64,000 nt of DNA from Chalara sp. BL73 (Eukaryota > Ascomycota > Leotiomycetes > Helotiales). The notes below the pieces were generated by a model. That model saw nothing but the letters and a program-made list of their open reading frames with translations. It was not told where the DNA came from and searched no databases. Numbering within the stretch: position 1 is the first letter of the stretch; each line of letters begins with the position of its first letter. The stretch covers positions 248,001 to 312,000 of the forward strand of contig CAKJVC010000092.1 of the NCBI GenBank assembly GCA_918026815.1, written 5' to 3'. This document shows, in pieces, positions 46,861 through 59,563 of the stretch. The position numbers and the translations under genes are program-made.

Positions 46861-49105
46861 GATTGAATTATATGACCTTCAGCACTAGTTCATACTATGC
46901 TCTGCCAGCTTCTAGGCAGTTTGCGAGTAGGGCCAACGTTGTGAGGCTCGCGAGGCGGTGTTTTTGATGGTCGAGATTGATAAAAGCTGGAGGGCTGGAG
47001 GGGTAAATCTAGCGAGGCTAGCTAACAAGGCGCCAAGGAATCACTCGAAATGCCCCTTATTTGAAAAGACCTCCAAAACGATGGTTACAGAAAACCCATA
47101 ACAAGATAGCATTCACCGGTTATTTATATTTCCTTCTGCTTTAGATTATTGGAGAGATTCTGAGGTTGAAATTGAGCCAAGATGCATCTAAGTTTGGTTG
47201 GCAGTCTCAATTGGAGTCTGACTTGGCGCAAATCAATACTCAAGGAAATCTAGGCTTCACAAAACATGAAATCTTAGTTAGGAAGTCTCAGAGATAGTTC
47301 GACATAAGTTAAGGCTGCTATATTTACGATACTGTAACCCAGGTGATCAGAATTGCTAAGTTTGCTCTACTAGTTTGTAGTGACCAGTGCCAATCTTCCA
47401 TGCATATATAGTAAGTTCCTGAGAACTCTAGGGCTATGATAAGAACACTTTGCATCCATAACCAAGAACTTATGAAAGATCTGCCATTCGAATATCTCTT
47501 AGATTATTAGCTAGTTCAGTATTGTAGACTCTATTATATTTTGGTTTTAATTTGGATGCGGCTTCATACGAAATAACTACAACTTAAATGTATCTAACCT
47601 TGAGGGATAAAATAAGTGAATAAAATATCCTGAAGACATTCGTATTTAAGCATCCCTTTCGCGAGGCCTAACGTACAATCAGAAGATACTCAACGTGATA
47701 ACAATTAACTTGATTCAATATTCGGCCATAGAATCAAGCGCTCTTATATCAATTAGGTTTCGGGTCACCCAAGCATTCTCCGCCTTACATACCCATGTAG
47801 AGATAGCATGGAGCATATTCTAATAGTATTTTTGCCGTCTGCTCATGAATATCACTGCCAATGACGGGGGGGTTGTTTGCCGCTAGAGATATTTCAGATG
47901 ATATATTATCGAAAATATTCCTTGAACCTGGTATCTAAGATAGACCATCATGCAGATAGTCTTGAGTGTCCAATTCCTGTACTAGGTAAGCCATGGAACG
48001 GTGGTATTTGCAAAGCATCACACAAACTGAACGATATGGTATCTCAGCTCTTACATGCCTTTCTCGCAGCCACAAGTAACGCTGCACGATGAATAAGGTC
48101 TCATAGCTTGGAAATACCCCGAGGATATTACGAAGTGCCATTTCGTTCTTATGCGTCTCGCTTTTTTTTTGTCGAGCGGACGTAAGTCTGCAAAGGCTTA
48201 CACAATGCTAGGTGTGAGACGCTACCTGTGGCCACTATTGTGTAGATTTCTGTGTTTTCTTGAGGTTTTGTTCTGGTTGAATCCTAGATTGCGGGATTCG
48301 CTCGATCAGATATGAGCACGGCGGCACTGAGTGATCGATTCACCACCTGCCTTTCCATTGATAAGTGCTTAAAGTTGGTAAGTTTCTCTCCAGCTCTAAG
48401 CACAATTGTTGTTGCCAATTACAAAGACGGTAGCTTTTTGCGTTGTACTAGTTGGGAAGACCCAAGACATGGCTCGTGTAGTTCTAGGTGCCATCATCAA
48501 ACGCCAGAGCAATATCGCTAGGCAGGAGGCAGTTATATATCCCGTTACCACCACACAGTGCCCAACCAACTTGTAGTCTTGGAATAGCAGATGTGGTACT
48601 TCGGGTGGAGACTTATTTGCATCACAATTTGGACCGTAGAGGAACTGGGAAGCTGCCGAGCTGCAACACTCAGTCATTTGCGAGTAGTAGATCATACTAC
48701 AGGGTGGAATTGTTACTAGCTGTAATGCTACAGTATCCGATAGAGGGGAGGTAGGGATGAAATGGAGATTTGCTGCTTGAACCCATGCTTTTCGTGACCA
48801 GTCTGGTGCTTTGATAGGGGTTTACAGAAGCGAACATGATACATCGTGCAATTGCAGTGAATAATCTGTGAGGAGAGAATGATAGAGGGGCAAAGACACC
48901 GCTCTGGCAAGTATGCCCCTAGGCAAATAAATTTAAGCCGCGGTGTGTGCTGAGCATCATTATATCTCAAACACCGCATCCAATATCACTAGGAGCAGCG
49001 GTGAAAATGCTAAATTGCGTACAGGATTTGTTTATTGGCCTTCTCTATTGACACCTACGTTCGTATGAGAATACGGGGGGGTTAAGTGCAATGATTATCT
49101 GACGC
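46861..49105. other. 2.2-kb gene-poor region between CK2 beta and the aldo-keto reductase
   Basis: AT-rich, with the CK2 beta promoter at its left edge. A G8 run at about 47866, a T8 run near 48165 and short open frames (47877, 48312, 48488) occur, but none has splice or family support. No tRNA-like A/B boxes were seen. It is the longest stretch in the window without a called gene outside the duplication. Confidence 0.5.
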
Positions 49106-50342
49106 CTAGAGATCAGAATAGAACTTGTAGCCAAACGATTCACTTGGATTGTTGAATCGTAGGTTCTTGTCGATGGTCGCAATTTTGTCCAAGTCCTCTT
49201 TATCGAGCTTGAAGTCTCCTTCTAAGTTTGCCTTTATCCTTGAAGGAGTCTTTGACTTTGGAAGTACTGAATGGCCGCGGGTGATACCCCATGCTAGCGC
49301 AACCTGCGCTCCAGTCTTTTTATGCTTCTTCCCAATTTCAACGAGAACAGGATCCTCCTGGAAATCGCATTAGCTCTCCATGTACATTCGTAAACAGTTT
49401 AAGAAAAGAGAACATGTCTTACGATTAGCTTTCCCAGATTCTTGCCAGCATCATAGATTTCATTTTGATTGCCAAATGGTGAGTAATGCGTAATATGAAT
49501 ATCCTTGCTCTTGTGCCACTCAACGAATTTATTCTGTTGCAGCCAAGGATGTTGTTCAATTTGATGTACCGCTGGCACAATGGTACCCTTCTCCAATAAC
49601 GTCTCAATCTCACCCTTGGAGAAATTAGAGACACCAATGGCCTTTGTCTTACCAGACTTGACCACCTTCTCGAGTGCCTTCCATGTATCCAGATATGAGA
49701 TATCTGCAATTTCGTTCTTACCATCTTTGTTCTTCGGAAACAATTCATCGCCTGGCTTAAAAGCGACAGGCCAATGCATCAGATATAAGTCAACATAGTC
49801 CAATTTAAGATCTTTCAAGGATGCATCCAGGGCAATTTCGACATCCTCGGGTTTGTGGCTATTGTTCCACAGCTTCGTAGTGACGAAAAGCTCTGATCTT
49901 GGAATACCGCTTTCCTTGATTGCCTTTCCGACCGCTGGCTCCGTGCCATACACTATGTCAAGCATGTCAGTATAGATGCCGATGCAAAAGTACAAGCATA
50001 GCACGCTTTATAAGTCAGGTTCAAATGAACCCGATCTGGTCTGAGAGTTTAATCGACTTACCCCTTGCAGTATCAATATGTCTACATCCCGCCTTCAAGG
50101 CTTCTTGGACAGCAGCAAACTGGTCATCCTTGTCTACAAGTGATCTATATGTCAGCACCATCATTTGGAAAAGACGTTGGTACGGAAATGGGGGTTGCTG
50201 GTCTACCTTGCCAAGTCCCAAAACCAAGGGCTGGAATAGAGGCACCAGTGTTAAGCTTTGCGGTGGTCATCTTGCGTAAATGTAACTGTTGAGAGGAAAG
50301 TCTTGAGAATGCGGCGGAAAGACGAGTTGCACGAGAAAGCAT
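49106..50342 (-). CDS. Aldo-keto reductase (glycerol dehydrogenase/GCY1-like)
   Basis: Four exons, 50342-50207, 50133-50062, 49952-49423 and 49357-49106, give 329 aa from the first ATG, or 305 aa from the second at 50270 (MTTAKLNTGASIP). The fold markers are complete: ALGFGTWQDKD, CRHIDTARVYGTE (catalytic Asp and Tyr), FVTTKLWN (Lys), YLMHWP (His), IGVSNFSKGEIE, QIEQHPWLQQ, HYSPFGNQ, and the NADP-binding SVLPKSKTPSRIKAN. These enzymes reduce aldehydes and ketones with NADPH. The exact substrate is unknown; the best fit is the GCY1/glycerol dehydrogenase group. The extra 24 N-terminal residues are rich in Arg/Ser/Leu with no acidic residue, like a mitochondrial presequence, so two forms are possible. 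Confidence 0.93.
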
Positions 50343-51598
50343 GTTAGGAGAAGGGACAGGCAAGCAAGACAATAAATGAATTCAAGCTAATGATCGCAAG
50401 TTCGATTAGAAATCACGAAACCCACCCTATTACTCAATAAATCAAAGACGTCAATCGCACGATTTACTCATGTGTTGCTTGTTTCATTAGGGCATGAGGA
50501 AGCCGATATATGCCTGCCAGTGACGAATTTCACGACTCATATGCCATGACGTTACTGTAAAGCTCCGATTGTTCTTTTTATTCCCGGGTCCCCACATTAG
50601 GGCAACCTTAAAACGTCAATCCAATTGCATCTCTTGAATCCTCTATTCTATCTATCCCTTGGGAAGATCTTCGGCAGCTGCCCCTGGTGTCCATTTTGAT
50701 TTGCCGCCGCGGCTGTCATCATCATCCCATCCGCGAAGCCCCGGAGCATTTCTTGGGACGATTGAACCGAACACAAGGTAACCTCACTTACTAATGTCCT
50801 CTACTGTACATTTGGTATGCTCTTGACGGAATCCTGTGACTTGGAGTTCCTGTACGGTACTATATGCTCGAGGCAAGCCGAGGAGGGAGAAGATTTTAAA
50901 AAACCATAAGCAGGAATGGTATATTTATTATGCTTCTAAGAATGTCCTTGTTATTGTGACTTACGTATTAATAGTCGTCCCAGCTTTATTGGGATCGGGT
51001 TGGTTTGCTTCGGATGTTGCAGAACTATTTTGGTGCTCCCAGTGTCAGGAATGCCTCGCCGTCAGAGCGTAGAGTAATACGGTCCAACACCAACATCGTT
51101 GGAGCGGGGAACCAGCTGATGTGGTCCTTTTGCATGCTGTACAACAGCAGCGTAATATGATATCTGGGTAGAGAAGCAAAGTACGAGACACAAAAGTAAG
51201 CTTCATTGGTGTTTTTTGCCTCTTGGTCGCTCAAAAAGTAAAAAGGATTGCGCGTTCAGGTATTTTCTGACTGCAGGTCTTCCCATTCATTCGTAGACGC
51301 GCCCAAGGATCGAGGCGCTTTCTGGTGTGGCCGGCATTTCATGGTGCTCGCGTGGTGGGTTTCCTTTCTTGCACAGCCTTCCTTGGGATCTTCGTCCAAG
51401 ACTCCAAGAAACTCCTCTTTTTCATTCTCAAACACTCCTGCACCCTTTACCCTAATATTAATAAAACACTCTTCTCCGCCCACTCTTCTCCGCCTCTTCC
51501 ATCCAATTTTTTTTTTTTATCAAATCCCAAATTGGTGTCCAAACCTCATCCTCCACATCAATAAGCTTAATGCGACATTACCAGATTGATTCTCCGCC
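50343..51598. promoter_or_regulatory. Divergent intergenic region aldo-keto reductase / PAP2 phosphatase
   Basis: About 1.26 kb. The right part (51380-51600) is pyrimidine-rich with a T10 run near 51515, as often seen just upstream of fungal start codons. No gene is supported. Confidence 0.5.
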
Positions 51599-52900
51599 AT
51601 GGCGAATTTCCTGAAGTCTCGAGCCAACCCTGGTCGGATTTCCATTGCGCTTGTTCTTTCATACATCATAGACTGGCTTGTAATAATAGCGGCTGTTGGA
51701 CTAGGAGCCGCGCTCGCAGTCATCTCTCCGAACAAACGACCATTCTCTCTCGTCAATCCCGAAATCAGCTATCCGTTTGTGAATAAGGAGAAGGTCCCAA
51801 CATTATATCTTGGACTCTACGCGCTGATCATACCTGCTGCCATTATCTTTTTTGTGGCCATTGTTCTTGTTCCAGGTCCAACGGTCCCTAGGTCAGCGCC
51901 AAAATCATTGATATGGCAGAGAAAGTTATGGGAATGGCACACTGGATGGCTTGGACTAGCCCTTTCCCTTGGGTCAGCTTTCTTAATCACCCAAGGAATG
52001 AAGAATTTGTTTGGAAAGCCAAGAGTGAGTATTGTCCTGAGGGAAGTCAAGTGTATATAGACTGAAATTGATAATCGTTTGCAGCCCGATCTTCTTTCTC
52101 GTTGCCAACCAGATCTTGCGAACATCAATGACTACATTATCGGAGGATTTCCGGAAATTCAATCTCAACCAGGCGTGAATGGGTTATATCTTGTCTCAGC
52201 AGCCATCTGCAAAAATACGGACAAAGATATATTAGACGATGGCTTCCGTTCATATCCTAGTGGACATGCCTCATTTGCAGCGGGTGGCCTCATATATCTG
52301 AGCCTGTTTCTCGCATCGAAACTTGCTACTACGATTCCATACCTTGCACCCACATCTTATAGTCCCGAAAATCAACACCTCTCTGCATTCCCTTCCCGGT
52401 TACAGACTCGACAAAATACATCACGTTCGGACAAGTCCGAAGCTTCTAATATAGACCATGAGCTCGCGCGTTCAGGACACGACGACAAAATAATTGGTGC
52501 ACGGAATCAAGCCGCTGCGCCTCCCATTTACCTACTCGTTCTCACCATAGTCCCTTGGTTTGCGAGCATCTACATTGCATCGACACGGTATTCGGACTTC
52601 CGACACCATGGGTTCGACATCTTATTTGGCTATCTCATCGGAACCATCACCTCTATCTTCGCCTTTAGATTTTATCATCTCCCCATCAGGCAAGGCGCAG
52701 GATGGTCCTGGGGCCCTCGTAGCCGCCACCGCAGTTTCTGGGCTGGGGTGGGAGTCGGAAGCTACGTAGGACCCAAGGAAGGGCAGAACCGGCAGACCAT
52801 CCCGACCAACCGCAATGACCTGGAGTCCGGCAACGATGGGGTGCAAAGACATGTGAGCAATGAAGTGGGTGTGCACAACGGCACCGGCCGTGCTCTTTAA
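51599..52900 (+). CDS. PAP2-family lipid phosphate phosphatase (DPP1/LPP1-like)
   Basis: Two exons, 51599-52024 and 52085-52900, give 413 aa. About six hydrophobic segments are visible (near residues 17-40, 70-92, 118-135, 193-213, 277-295, 303-320). The three-part PAP2 phosphatase signature is complete: K-x6-RP at KNLFGKPRP (completed across the splice), SYPSGH with the catalytic histidine, and TRYSDFRHH. Such enzymes dephosphorylate diacylglycerol pyrophosphate, phosphatidate or related lipids on vacuolar or Golgi membranes. A hydrophilic insert of about 60 residues lies between PSGH and the last motif, and the tail is polar. The specific substrate is inferred from family only. Confidence 0.94.
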
Positions 52901-53871
52901 GTTTCTTTCGGTAATGGTGCGGTGTTAATGAGGAGTAGGACAACATCGAACTCCTGCCACTGGGCAGGCACAGTCCAGAACCGCGATCGCCGGATTCTGA
53001 TCGCTTTCATAGAGGATATCAGCAACAGCCGATAGGTACCGGGAGGTAATACCATTCATGATTTACGAATTCTTTCAGCGGAACTTTTGCATTGTTACGG
53101 AGCATTTGGGGGCTTGGTGGCATAAATTGTACTATTAGTGTATGAGTATACCAAAATTAAAGATACTTTTGAACTATATCTTCGACTACTATAATTTCTA
53201 CCAAGGTATCTGTGAGCTTTGCCTTCCATGCAGTTTATGAAAGTTGCCATGAAACATAGGAGATTAAGAGAAATAAAAAGTCAACGTTGCGCATAACCGC
53301 TTCCTTATCTGAGGCTAAGGTTTCAGGCTCCATGTCCCAAATCTTTCCTTCTCCCTGACCTGTCCTTCCTACCAAGGAATATCTCACGGCATCAGAAACT
53401 GATCTTCCTCTGATGAAACACTCTGGCGTTTCCTCAGCCATTTTAGACCCGCTAAAGGCAACGACGATGTGTGCTTAAAAGACTTCAAGAAGACCTCATG
53501 TACTTAAGTGTGGAGTTGAACTTGAGAGATAGGCATGACTGATACTCATTGGGAGTTCATCAACTAGGAGATTGCATCACCACTGGGAGCGTTGGGTTTA
53601 AGTTCTGTGATACTTCATATTTCTCACTCTGAATCAAGTCATCGTTAGAGCCATGGTTGTCTCAATTGCGCCGTTATTACCATAGTGAACCAGAAATCGC
53701 TAGTTATGCAAAACTGCTAGCAGGCGAAACTTCATAGATATATATATACACAGTACAACACATTCCACGCCTGCAAGCCAAATAAAGACCTCCCCATAAC
53801 CCGATCCCGAGACAGTATACATGCGAAATAAGAGGTCGAAGCCCATGATCGTACAATATATGGATCCAGCC
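52901..53871. other. Convergent 3' region PAP2 / mitochondrial HMG protein, with a small open frame
   Basis: A minus-strand ATG frame at 53235-53441 (68 codons, starts MAEETPECFIRGRSVSDAVR) is weakly coding-like but unsupported by any family I know. The remainder shows nothing beyond probable 3'UTRs. Confidence 0.4.
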
Positions 53872-54932
53872 CTAAGCTGCGGCGGCGGCGGCAGCCTTCT
53901 TTTCAACAGTAGGTGTATCGCGGTGGAACACTGTCTTATACTCCTGTTCGTAACGCAATTGATCCGCGGCAGAAAGATCCTCGTATTTCTGGATGATGTT
54001 AGCCTCACGGATATATAATTGTTTCCAAATAGAGCTTACCTGCTTATGACTTGGTGACAATTCCTTGTACTCCTTGACAATGAGCGAAAGAGCTTCTGTG
54101 GTTTTGACGCCCCTGAAGTCACCTGAATTGAATCTTTCTTTAATGAAAATGGACAATGGTCTTTGGCCTCGGCTGGGAATACGTTCGTCAACCAAGGTGG
54201 TCCAGGATGCGCCTTTAGTCTTCTTTTTCAATTGTTTGCGAGCATTATTGGCAAGACGGATTTGGTCCGGGGTATAGCTTTGAATGAAATCTTTGTAGGC
54301 GATATTATTTGCAAGCTTATTCTGGTTTGCCTTATGGTTGAGTTGCTGAAATTTGTTAGTTCCTTACACATAAAAGTGAACAGAGATTTACAGACCTCAA
54401 GCTCCGCCGCACCTAATGCCCTAAACTTTGGTGCAGCCGCCTTCGCAACAGTAGCAACAGTTTCTCCCGTCGCCTTCGTAGCATTGGCCTCTGTAACATA
54501 AACAGTCCAGGCCGAATATGGCTTCTTCTTTGGTGGTGAAAGTGCAATGGCCTTCAGCTCCTTTATCAAAGCATTTTCCTTTTGCGCTGGAGTAAGAATC
54601 TTCTTCTTCTTAACCGCAGGCTTCTTCTTCACCACTTTCTTCACATTTTTCTTCGGAGCCTTCACAGCTTTCTTGAGCTTTGGCTTGGATTTCGGCTTGG
54701 CAGCTGCTTTCTTCGTTGGAGCTTTGGATTTTGTGGTGGCTCCTTTGGATCTACCGGCGGTGGCATAGCACCTTTGGAGTGCGCCTGCTGGGCGTAATGA
54801 AGTATTGCCTATGGTTTTATGTCCATCGAGTCTTTGTAAGGCCCTGTTGCTCTGGGGGATTTTGTTTGTTGACGCGCGACTTGGAGCAGCAACAACTCTG
54901 CGGATTGCAGCTCGTCCAATACTGGACAGCAT
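53872..54932 (-). CDS. Mitochondrial HMG-box DNA-packaging protein (Abf2/mtHMG-like)
   Basis: Three exons, 54932-54396, 54345-54040 and 53988-53872, give 319 aa. The N-terminus (MLSSIGRAAIRRVVAAPSRA) is an arginine-rich mitochondrial presequence. A long Lys/Ala/Pro region (about residues 68-115) follows, resembling histone H1 tails. An HMG-like segment with PPKKKPYSAWTVYVTEAN precedes a second one with RIPSRGQRPLSIFIKERFNS and KYEDLSAADQLRYEQEYK. The last join uses an acceptor 51 bp after the donor; reading through without it stays in frame but breaks the HMG helix with 17 extra residues. The protein ends in seven alanines. Role by family: compaction of mitochondrial DNA. It is divergent from PRP5. 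Confidence 0.88.
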
Positions 54933-55344
54933 TATAGTGATTATGTTCGGGACCGCGCTTACTCGTTAGGGTAATAGACTTAATTGCAATGCGTTGTTGT
55001 GCAGCAAAATAAGTGAATTACCACGCGTTTCTGAAGCTTACCCAGCCCCTTCTTTCCTGAGACGGCAAGCTCTCATGCATCAATTGCTTATATAATATTT
55101 CAGCCTCACCGATAAGATCCACTAAGGCTGCAGCTGTTACCTAATCTTTCAGGTTCTTCTAAAAACACCTATTCTGAAATTCTCTACATGAAGCCATCCC
55201 AAGGCTTTGATTAAAGTACATTTCAATTCTCATTTCATATTACTGGAATCAGGAAGTGTCAAATCAATTACCGGATTTGCAGCTTCTTCTCCAGATCCCC
55301 AGAAAGTATTCTGCCCTCGATACCATTCCTTATTCAAGGCAAAT
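54933..55344. promoter_or_regulatory. Divergent promoter mtHMG / PRP5
   Basis: 412 bp between opposite start codons. An open frame runs into PRP5 from 55207 without ATG support, so 55345 is taken as the start. Confidence 0.5.
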
Positions 55345-58300
55345 ATGGTACGGCACAGGGACACTCGCTCACCATCGCCAGCAGGAAGCTACTCATCGAG
55401 ACGAAGTAAAAGAGATGAGGATATTAGAAGAGATCGGAGGGACGACCGCGGCCCGAGGCGGCGAAGCAGATCTCGAAGCGCAGATGTAAAAACATGTCCA
55501 TATCACCATTTAGCTTCAGAACAGGCTGATGTATTAAATTTACAGCGTCGATACCGCGACAGAGACCTGAACTACCGTAGGGATCGATCCATCGAACGAC
55601 GGGATGATAGAAATGGGCGACGGGATCGATCTAGAGATCGTAGAGATAGATATACCGAAAGAGAACGATCTCCAGATAGACGGCGGCGCAGAAGTCGAGA
55701 CCGCGACTATCGCGACAGGCGAGATGATTCTCCTGATAGGGCTAGAAGACGCCGCGAGAATTCTACTGACTCATGGTCCCGTAGCAGAGGGGAAGATGGA
55801 AGAGGAAAACCCTCCCCTAGACCCTCGGCAGACGTATGCATTCCTTCTTCGCGATTTGTCTCTGGCTATGCTAATTTATCCACGAAGGCACTAAAAGCAC
55901 CAACTATTCCTGTTCAGAATGAAGAGCAAAAGAAAGCGGAGCGGCTTGCAAAATTGGAAGCATGGAAGAAGAAAATGGCCGAGGACAAGGAGCGTAAGGA
56001 AAAAGAACTTTCCGCAGGTGGAGCTCGTAAGCTGCTTGATGATATAGACCAAAAAGCCAAAGGTTCGCCCTCAGCCGACTCTCCAGCATCTCCTGCAACG
56101 CCAACCGCAGCATCACCCGCACCATACGCAGGAAAGTTCGATCCCAAGGCAATTGCGAAGAAAGCGGTCGCTAATTCGAGCTCTACAAATACCTTGGGAG
56201 AAGATATCCCGTTGAAAAGTTTACCTAAGACGTCCGCCACCTTGCACACAACGATCAAAGGATTACAAGCTGACAAAAAGCCAACAGCTTTCAAAAACGA
56301 ATCGAATGGTATGTATTTTGCCCCTGCCCGTACCAGACAACTTTGGCTGACTTATTTCACAGCATCAGCGCTGCCTAAAGCAAGAGGAAATTTAAACGCT
56401 TTTGGCCTCGGGGCAAAGGCTGGCACTGAAGTTGAGAAACACTCGTCTAAACGAGCTTTGGACTTTGGAGAGGACGAAGGAGCGAAAAAAAAATTAGAAA
56501 AGCTACCGACCCTATCCATGGCAAATACTGAGGATGACGATACTATGCTCGCTAACGGTGTTGAGGAAGAAGATGACGACGACGTTGACATGGAAGATGC
56601 CGGAACCGAAGAGGGAGCCGCAGCTGCCGCGAGGGCTGCAGCAGAGAAACGAGAAGAAAGGCTCCAGGAGCAATCTACACAAGACGACAAGGTAACAAAA
56701 ACTGAATCGAACGGCGATATAAGAATGGCGGATACAAACACGACTCAAACAGATCCCATAGATGAAGATGAGGAGATCGATCCTCTGGATGCTTACATGA
56801 ATGAGATTGGAGATCCTTTTGCTGCACCAAAGACGAAGACGGCATTTAATAAGTCCCAAGGCAAAAAATTACACGAACCAGAGGCTCTATTCGGTGATGA
56901 TGAAGTCGCTCTTGAAGCAGTGGATAAGGAGATTCCAGACGACTTTTTAACCATGCAAACGAAAAAGAAGAAGAAGGATCTTCCCACAGTAAACTATACA
57001 AAGCTGGAGCTGGAACCTTTCAGAAAGAGCTTCTACACTGAGCCAGCTGAATTGGCTGACATGACTGAAGCAGAGCTAGCGGATCTGCGACTAGAGTTAG
57101 ACGGCATCAAAGTCGTGGGAAATGCACCCAAACCGGTGCAAAAGTGGTCACAGTGTGGTCTCAATGTACAATCTCTCGAAGTAATCCGTAAACTCGGTTA
57201 TGAACGTCCAACAGCAATCCAGATGCAGGCTATTCCTGCAATTATGTCTGGCAGAGACGTTATTGGTGTGGCGAAAACTGGATCTGGTAAAACTATGGCA
57301 TTCATGCTTCCTATGTTCCGTCATATTCGCGACCAACGGCCTTTAGAAGGAACTGATGGCCCTGTTGCCTTGATCATGACTCCAACGCGAGAGCTTGCAA
57401 CGCAAATTCACCGAGAGTGCAAGCCGTTCCTGAAAGCAATGGGTCTACGTGCCGTGTGTGCATATGGCGGTGCACCGATCAAGGAGCAAATTGCCGATCT
57501 CAAGAGAGGCGCAGAGATCATCGTTTGCACACCAGGAAGAATGATAGATCTATTAACAGCCAATTCCGGTAGAGTCACCAATCTCCGGCGAGTCACATAT
57601 GTCGTATTGGATGAAGCGGATCGCATGTTTGACATGGGGTTTGAGCCACAAGTGATGAAAGTGTTCGCCAACATCCGACCTGATAGACAGACCATTTTGT
57701 TTTCGGCGACAATGCCGCGAATTATGGATGCCCTTGCCAAAAAGACGCTATCGTCGCCAGTAGAAATAACTGTTGGTGGTAAAAGTGTTGTTGCTCCTGA
57801 GATTACACAAATTGTCGAGGTACGTGAGGAGAAGGAAAAGTTTCATCGGTTACTCGAACTTTTGGGTGAACTCTATGATAAAGATGAAGATGCGAGAACC
57901 CTTATATTCGTGGACCGACAGGAAAAAGCAGACGATCTATTGAAAGACCTAATGCGGAAAGGCTACCCTTGTATGTCTATTCATGGCGGTAAGGATCAAA
58001 TTGATCGTGATTCGACTATTGATGACTTCAAGAAAGGTGTCGTACCAATCATGATTGCAACCTCTGTCGCTGCTCGTGGCTTGGACGTCAAGCAACTTAA
58101 ATTGGTTGTAAATTTTGATGCTCCAAATCATTTGGAAGACTATGTTCATAGAGCTGGCCGTACTGGTAGAGCTGGGGAAACGGGTACTGCTGTAACTTTT
58201 GTGACAGAAGATCAAGAGCAATATTCCGTTGGTATAGCTAAAGCGCTTGAGCAGTCTGGGCAGCCTGTACCGGAGCGCCTGGAGGAGATGAGGAAATCCT

Positions 58301-59028
58301 TTCGCACCAAGATCAAAAGCGGCAAGTCAAAAGAGAGTTCCGGATTTGGTGGGAAGGGACTGGATCGTCTTGATGCGGACCGTGAAGCAGCCAGAATGCG
58401 TGAGCGGAAAACCCACAAAACGGAAGGCGATGACGACGATGATAAGGACGATAAGGCGGAAGAAGAAGTCGTATTGTTGGCGGCATCTACAGTACAGCCA
58501 GCCTCAGCAGCTCCAACACGTCTGGCTGGTGTGCCCAAAGGTATTGATCTTGATGGCAAGATCAACGTCATCCGTACTGAGGTCGCATCAAGCTCTAAGT
58601 CCAAGAATCCTCTGGACAAGGTTAATTCTGCCAGAGAATCCATTAATGCCCGTCTCAGCAAAACAGGTCAACTGAGATCAGGAGTTCCCATTGACAATAA
58701 AGGTCCAGATGCTGGTGCATTTCATGCGACTCTTGAAATTAACGACTTCCCTCAAAAAGCTAGATGGGCTGTCACGAATAGAACCAATGTTGCTAAAATT
58801 CTTGAATCAACAGGTACATCCATCACTACGAAAGGAAACTTTTATCCGCCTGGCAAGGAGGTTCCACCAAATGCTGAACCAAAACTGTATATCCTTGTAG
58901 AAGGCGATACAGAGCTAGTAGTAACTGATGCCATGAAGGAGCTTATGAGGCTGTTGAAGGAGGGTACAATAGCTGCAAATGATGCCGAGGGCAGGGCTCC
59001 TGCAAGTGGAAGATACACCGTGACATAG
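55345..59028 (+). CDS. PRP5: DEAD-box pre-mRNA splicing helicase PRP5
   Basis: Modelled as four exons, 55345-55485, 55546-55833, 55888-56308 and 56363-59028, 1171 aa. The N-terminus is an Arg/Ser/Asp-rich RS-like region (about residues 5-140), then a Lys/Glu helix and acidic patches. The helicase core spans about residues 560-980: a Q-motif near [37 protein letters not shown], and the C-terminal lobe with ARGLD and [11 protein letters not shown]-like C-terminal domain follows. PRP5 uses ATP to help U2 snRNP bind the branch site in prespliceosome formation. The three introns (60, 54, 54 bp) are all multiples of three without stop codons, so an intronless reading is also open. I prefer splicing because donors, branch-like sites and compositions fit introns. 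Confidence 0.94.
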   Translation: MVRHRDTRSPSPAGSYSSRRSKRDEDIRRDRRDDRGPRRRSRSRSADVKTCPYHHLASEQADVLNLQRRYRDRDLNYRRDRSIERRDDRNGRRDRSRDRRDRYTERERSPDRRRRRSRDRDYRDRRDDSPDRARRRRENSTDSWSRSRGEDGRGKPSPRPSADVCIPSSRFVSGYANLSTKALKAPTIPVQNEEQKKAERLAKLEAWKKKMAEDKERKEKELSAGGARKLLDDIDQKAKGSPSADSPASPATPTAASPAPYAGKFDPKAIAKKAVANSSSTNTLGEDIPLKSLPKTSATLHTTIKGLQADKKPTAFKNESNGMYFAPARTRQLWLTYFTASALPKARGNLNAFGLGAKAGTEVEKHSSKRALDFGEDEGAKKKLEKLPTLSMANTEDDDTMLANGVEEEDDDDVDMEDAGTEEGAAAAARAAAEKREERLQEQSTQDDKVTKTESNGDIRMADTNTTQTDPIDEDEEIDPLDAYMNEIGDPFAAPKTKTAFNKSQGKKLHEPEALFGDDEVALEAVDKEIPDDFLTMQTKKKKKDLPTVNYTKLELEPFRKSFYTEPAELADMTEAELADLRLELDGIKVVGNAPKPVQKWSQCGLNVQSLEVIRKLGYERPTAIQMQAIPAIMSGRDVIGVAKTGSGKTMAFMLPMFRHIRDQRPLEGTDGPVALIMTPTRELATQIHRECKPFLKAMGLRAVCAYGGAPIKEQIADLKRGAEIIVCTPGRMIDLLTANSGRVTNLRRVTYVVLDEADRMFDMGFEPQVMKVFANIRPDRQTILFSATMPRIMDALAKKTLSSPVEITVGGKSVVAPEITQIVEVREEKEKFHRLLELLGELYDKDEDARTLIFVDRQEKADDLLKDLMRKGYPCMSIHGGKDQIDRDSTIDDFKKGVVPIMIATSVAARGLDVKQLKLVVNFDAPNHLEDYVHRAGRTGRAGETGTAVTFVTEDQEQYSVGIAKALEQSGQPVPERLEEMRKSFRTKIKSGKSKESSGFGGKGLDRLDADREAARMRERKTHKTEGDDDDDKDDKAEEEVVLLAASTVQPASAAPTRLAGVPKGIDLDGKINVIRTEVASSSKSKNPLDKVNSARESINARLSKTGQLRSGVPIDNKGPDAGAFHATLEINDFPQKARWAVTNRTNVAKILESTGTSITTKGNFYPPGKEVPPNAEPKLYILVEGDTELVVTDAMKELMRLLKEGTIAANDAEGRAPASGRYTVT

Positions 59029-59137
59029 TAATAGCAACCTAGTATAGAAAAGCATACCCCTGATCAGGAACATAGATTCTTCGATGTTCTAACGGTGACT
59101 GCTGCTTTCTGGTGCTTCTATTGCGACAATATAATCT

Positions 59138-59563
59138 CTAGTTGTAAGCCCTGGTTTCCGCCAATTGGTCTGCCTCCCGACTCCTCAATTCATCTCTACT
59201 CGCTCCCGCTAAAGCATCATTCCTCGTCTGCCGCTTCTGCTCCTGTAACTGACTGCCTAATTTCCCCTTTGGCTTTTTCGCAGCATTTGCTCGTGCCTGT
59301 GCCGCAAAAAATCAGTATGCGACACTCACAAACACATTTCTATAACTTACCTCAGCAGCTTCAGCAGCTTTCCTGCGCGCATCCTCTTGCTGCGTGCTAC
59401 TCTGCGCTGCACCAGAATCACCGCCTAATGTTCGAGGTGGGCCGCCTACCTTCTTAGGTACGGGAACGGTCTTTTTCGTGCTTGGAGGAGGGGCTGATGA
59501 CAAGACGCGGCCTGGTTGATCGAATGGATCTGGAGAAGACTCTTTCCCACACAGATTCCCCAT
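59138..59563 (-). CDS. Small fungal protein with N-terminal myristoylation/palmitoylation signal
   Basis: Two exons, 59563-59351 and 59296-59138, give 123 aa. The start MGNLCGKESSPDPF has Gly2 and Cys5, fitting dual myristoyl/palmitoyl membrane anchoring (family rule; not shown here). A Pro-rich stretch leads to PKKVGGPPRTLGG, then a charged helix DARRKAAEAAEARANAAKK that crosses the splice, then GKLGSQLQEQKRQTRND and an end at ETRAYN. I recall similar short proteins in many Pezizomycotina with no assigned function. It converges closely on PRP5 (109 bp between stop codons). Confidence 0.8.

Noticed and set aside
37742..49105. tRNA genes in the long intergenic stretches
   Set aside because: No GGTTCRANNCC-type B box with a matching A box was found by eye; a covariance-model scan would settle it.
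53235..53441. 68-codon minus-strand frame (MAEETPECF...)
   Set aside because: Too short and unsupported; between two facing 3' ends where chance frames are common.
55207..55344. Upstream extension of PRP5 in the open frame
   Set aside because: No ATG at its start, low-similarity sequence; the RS-rich N-terminus begins naturally at 55345.
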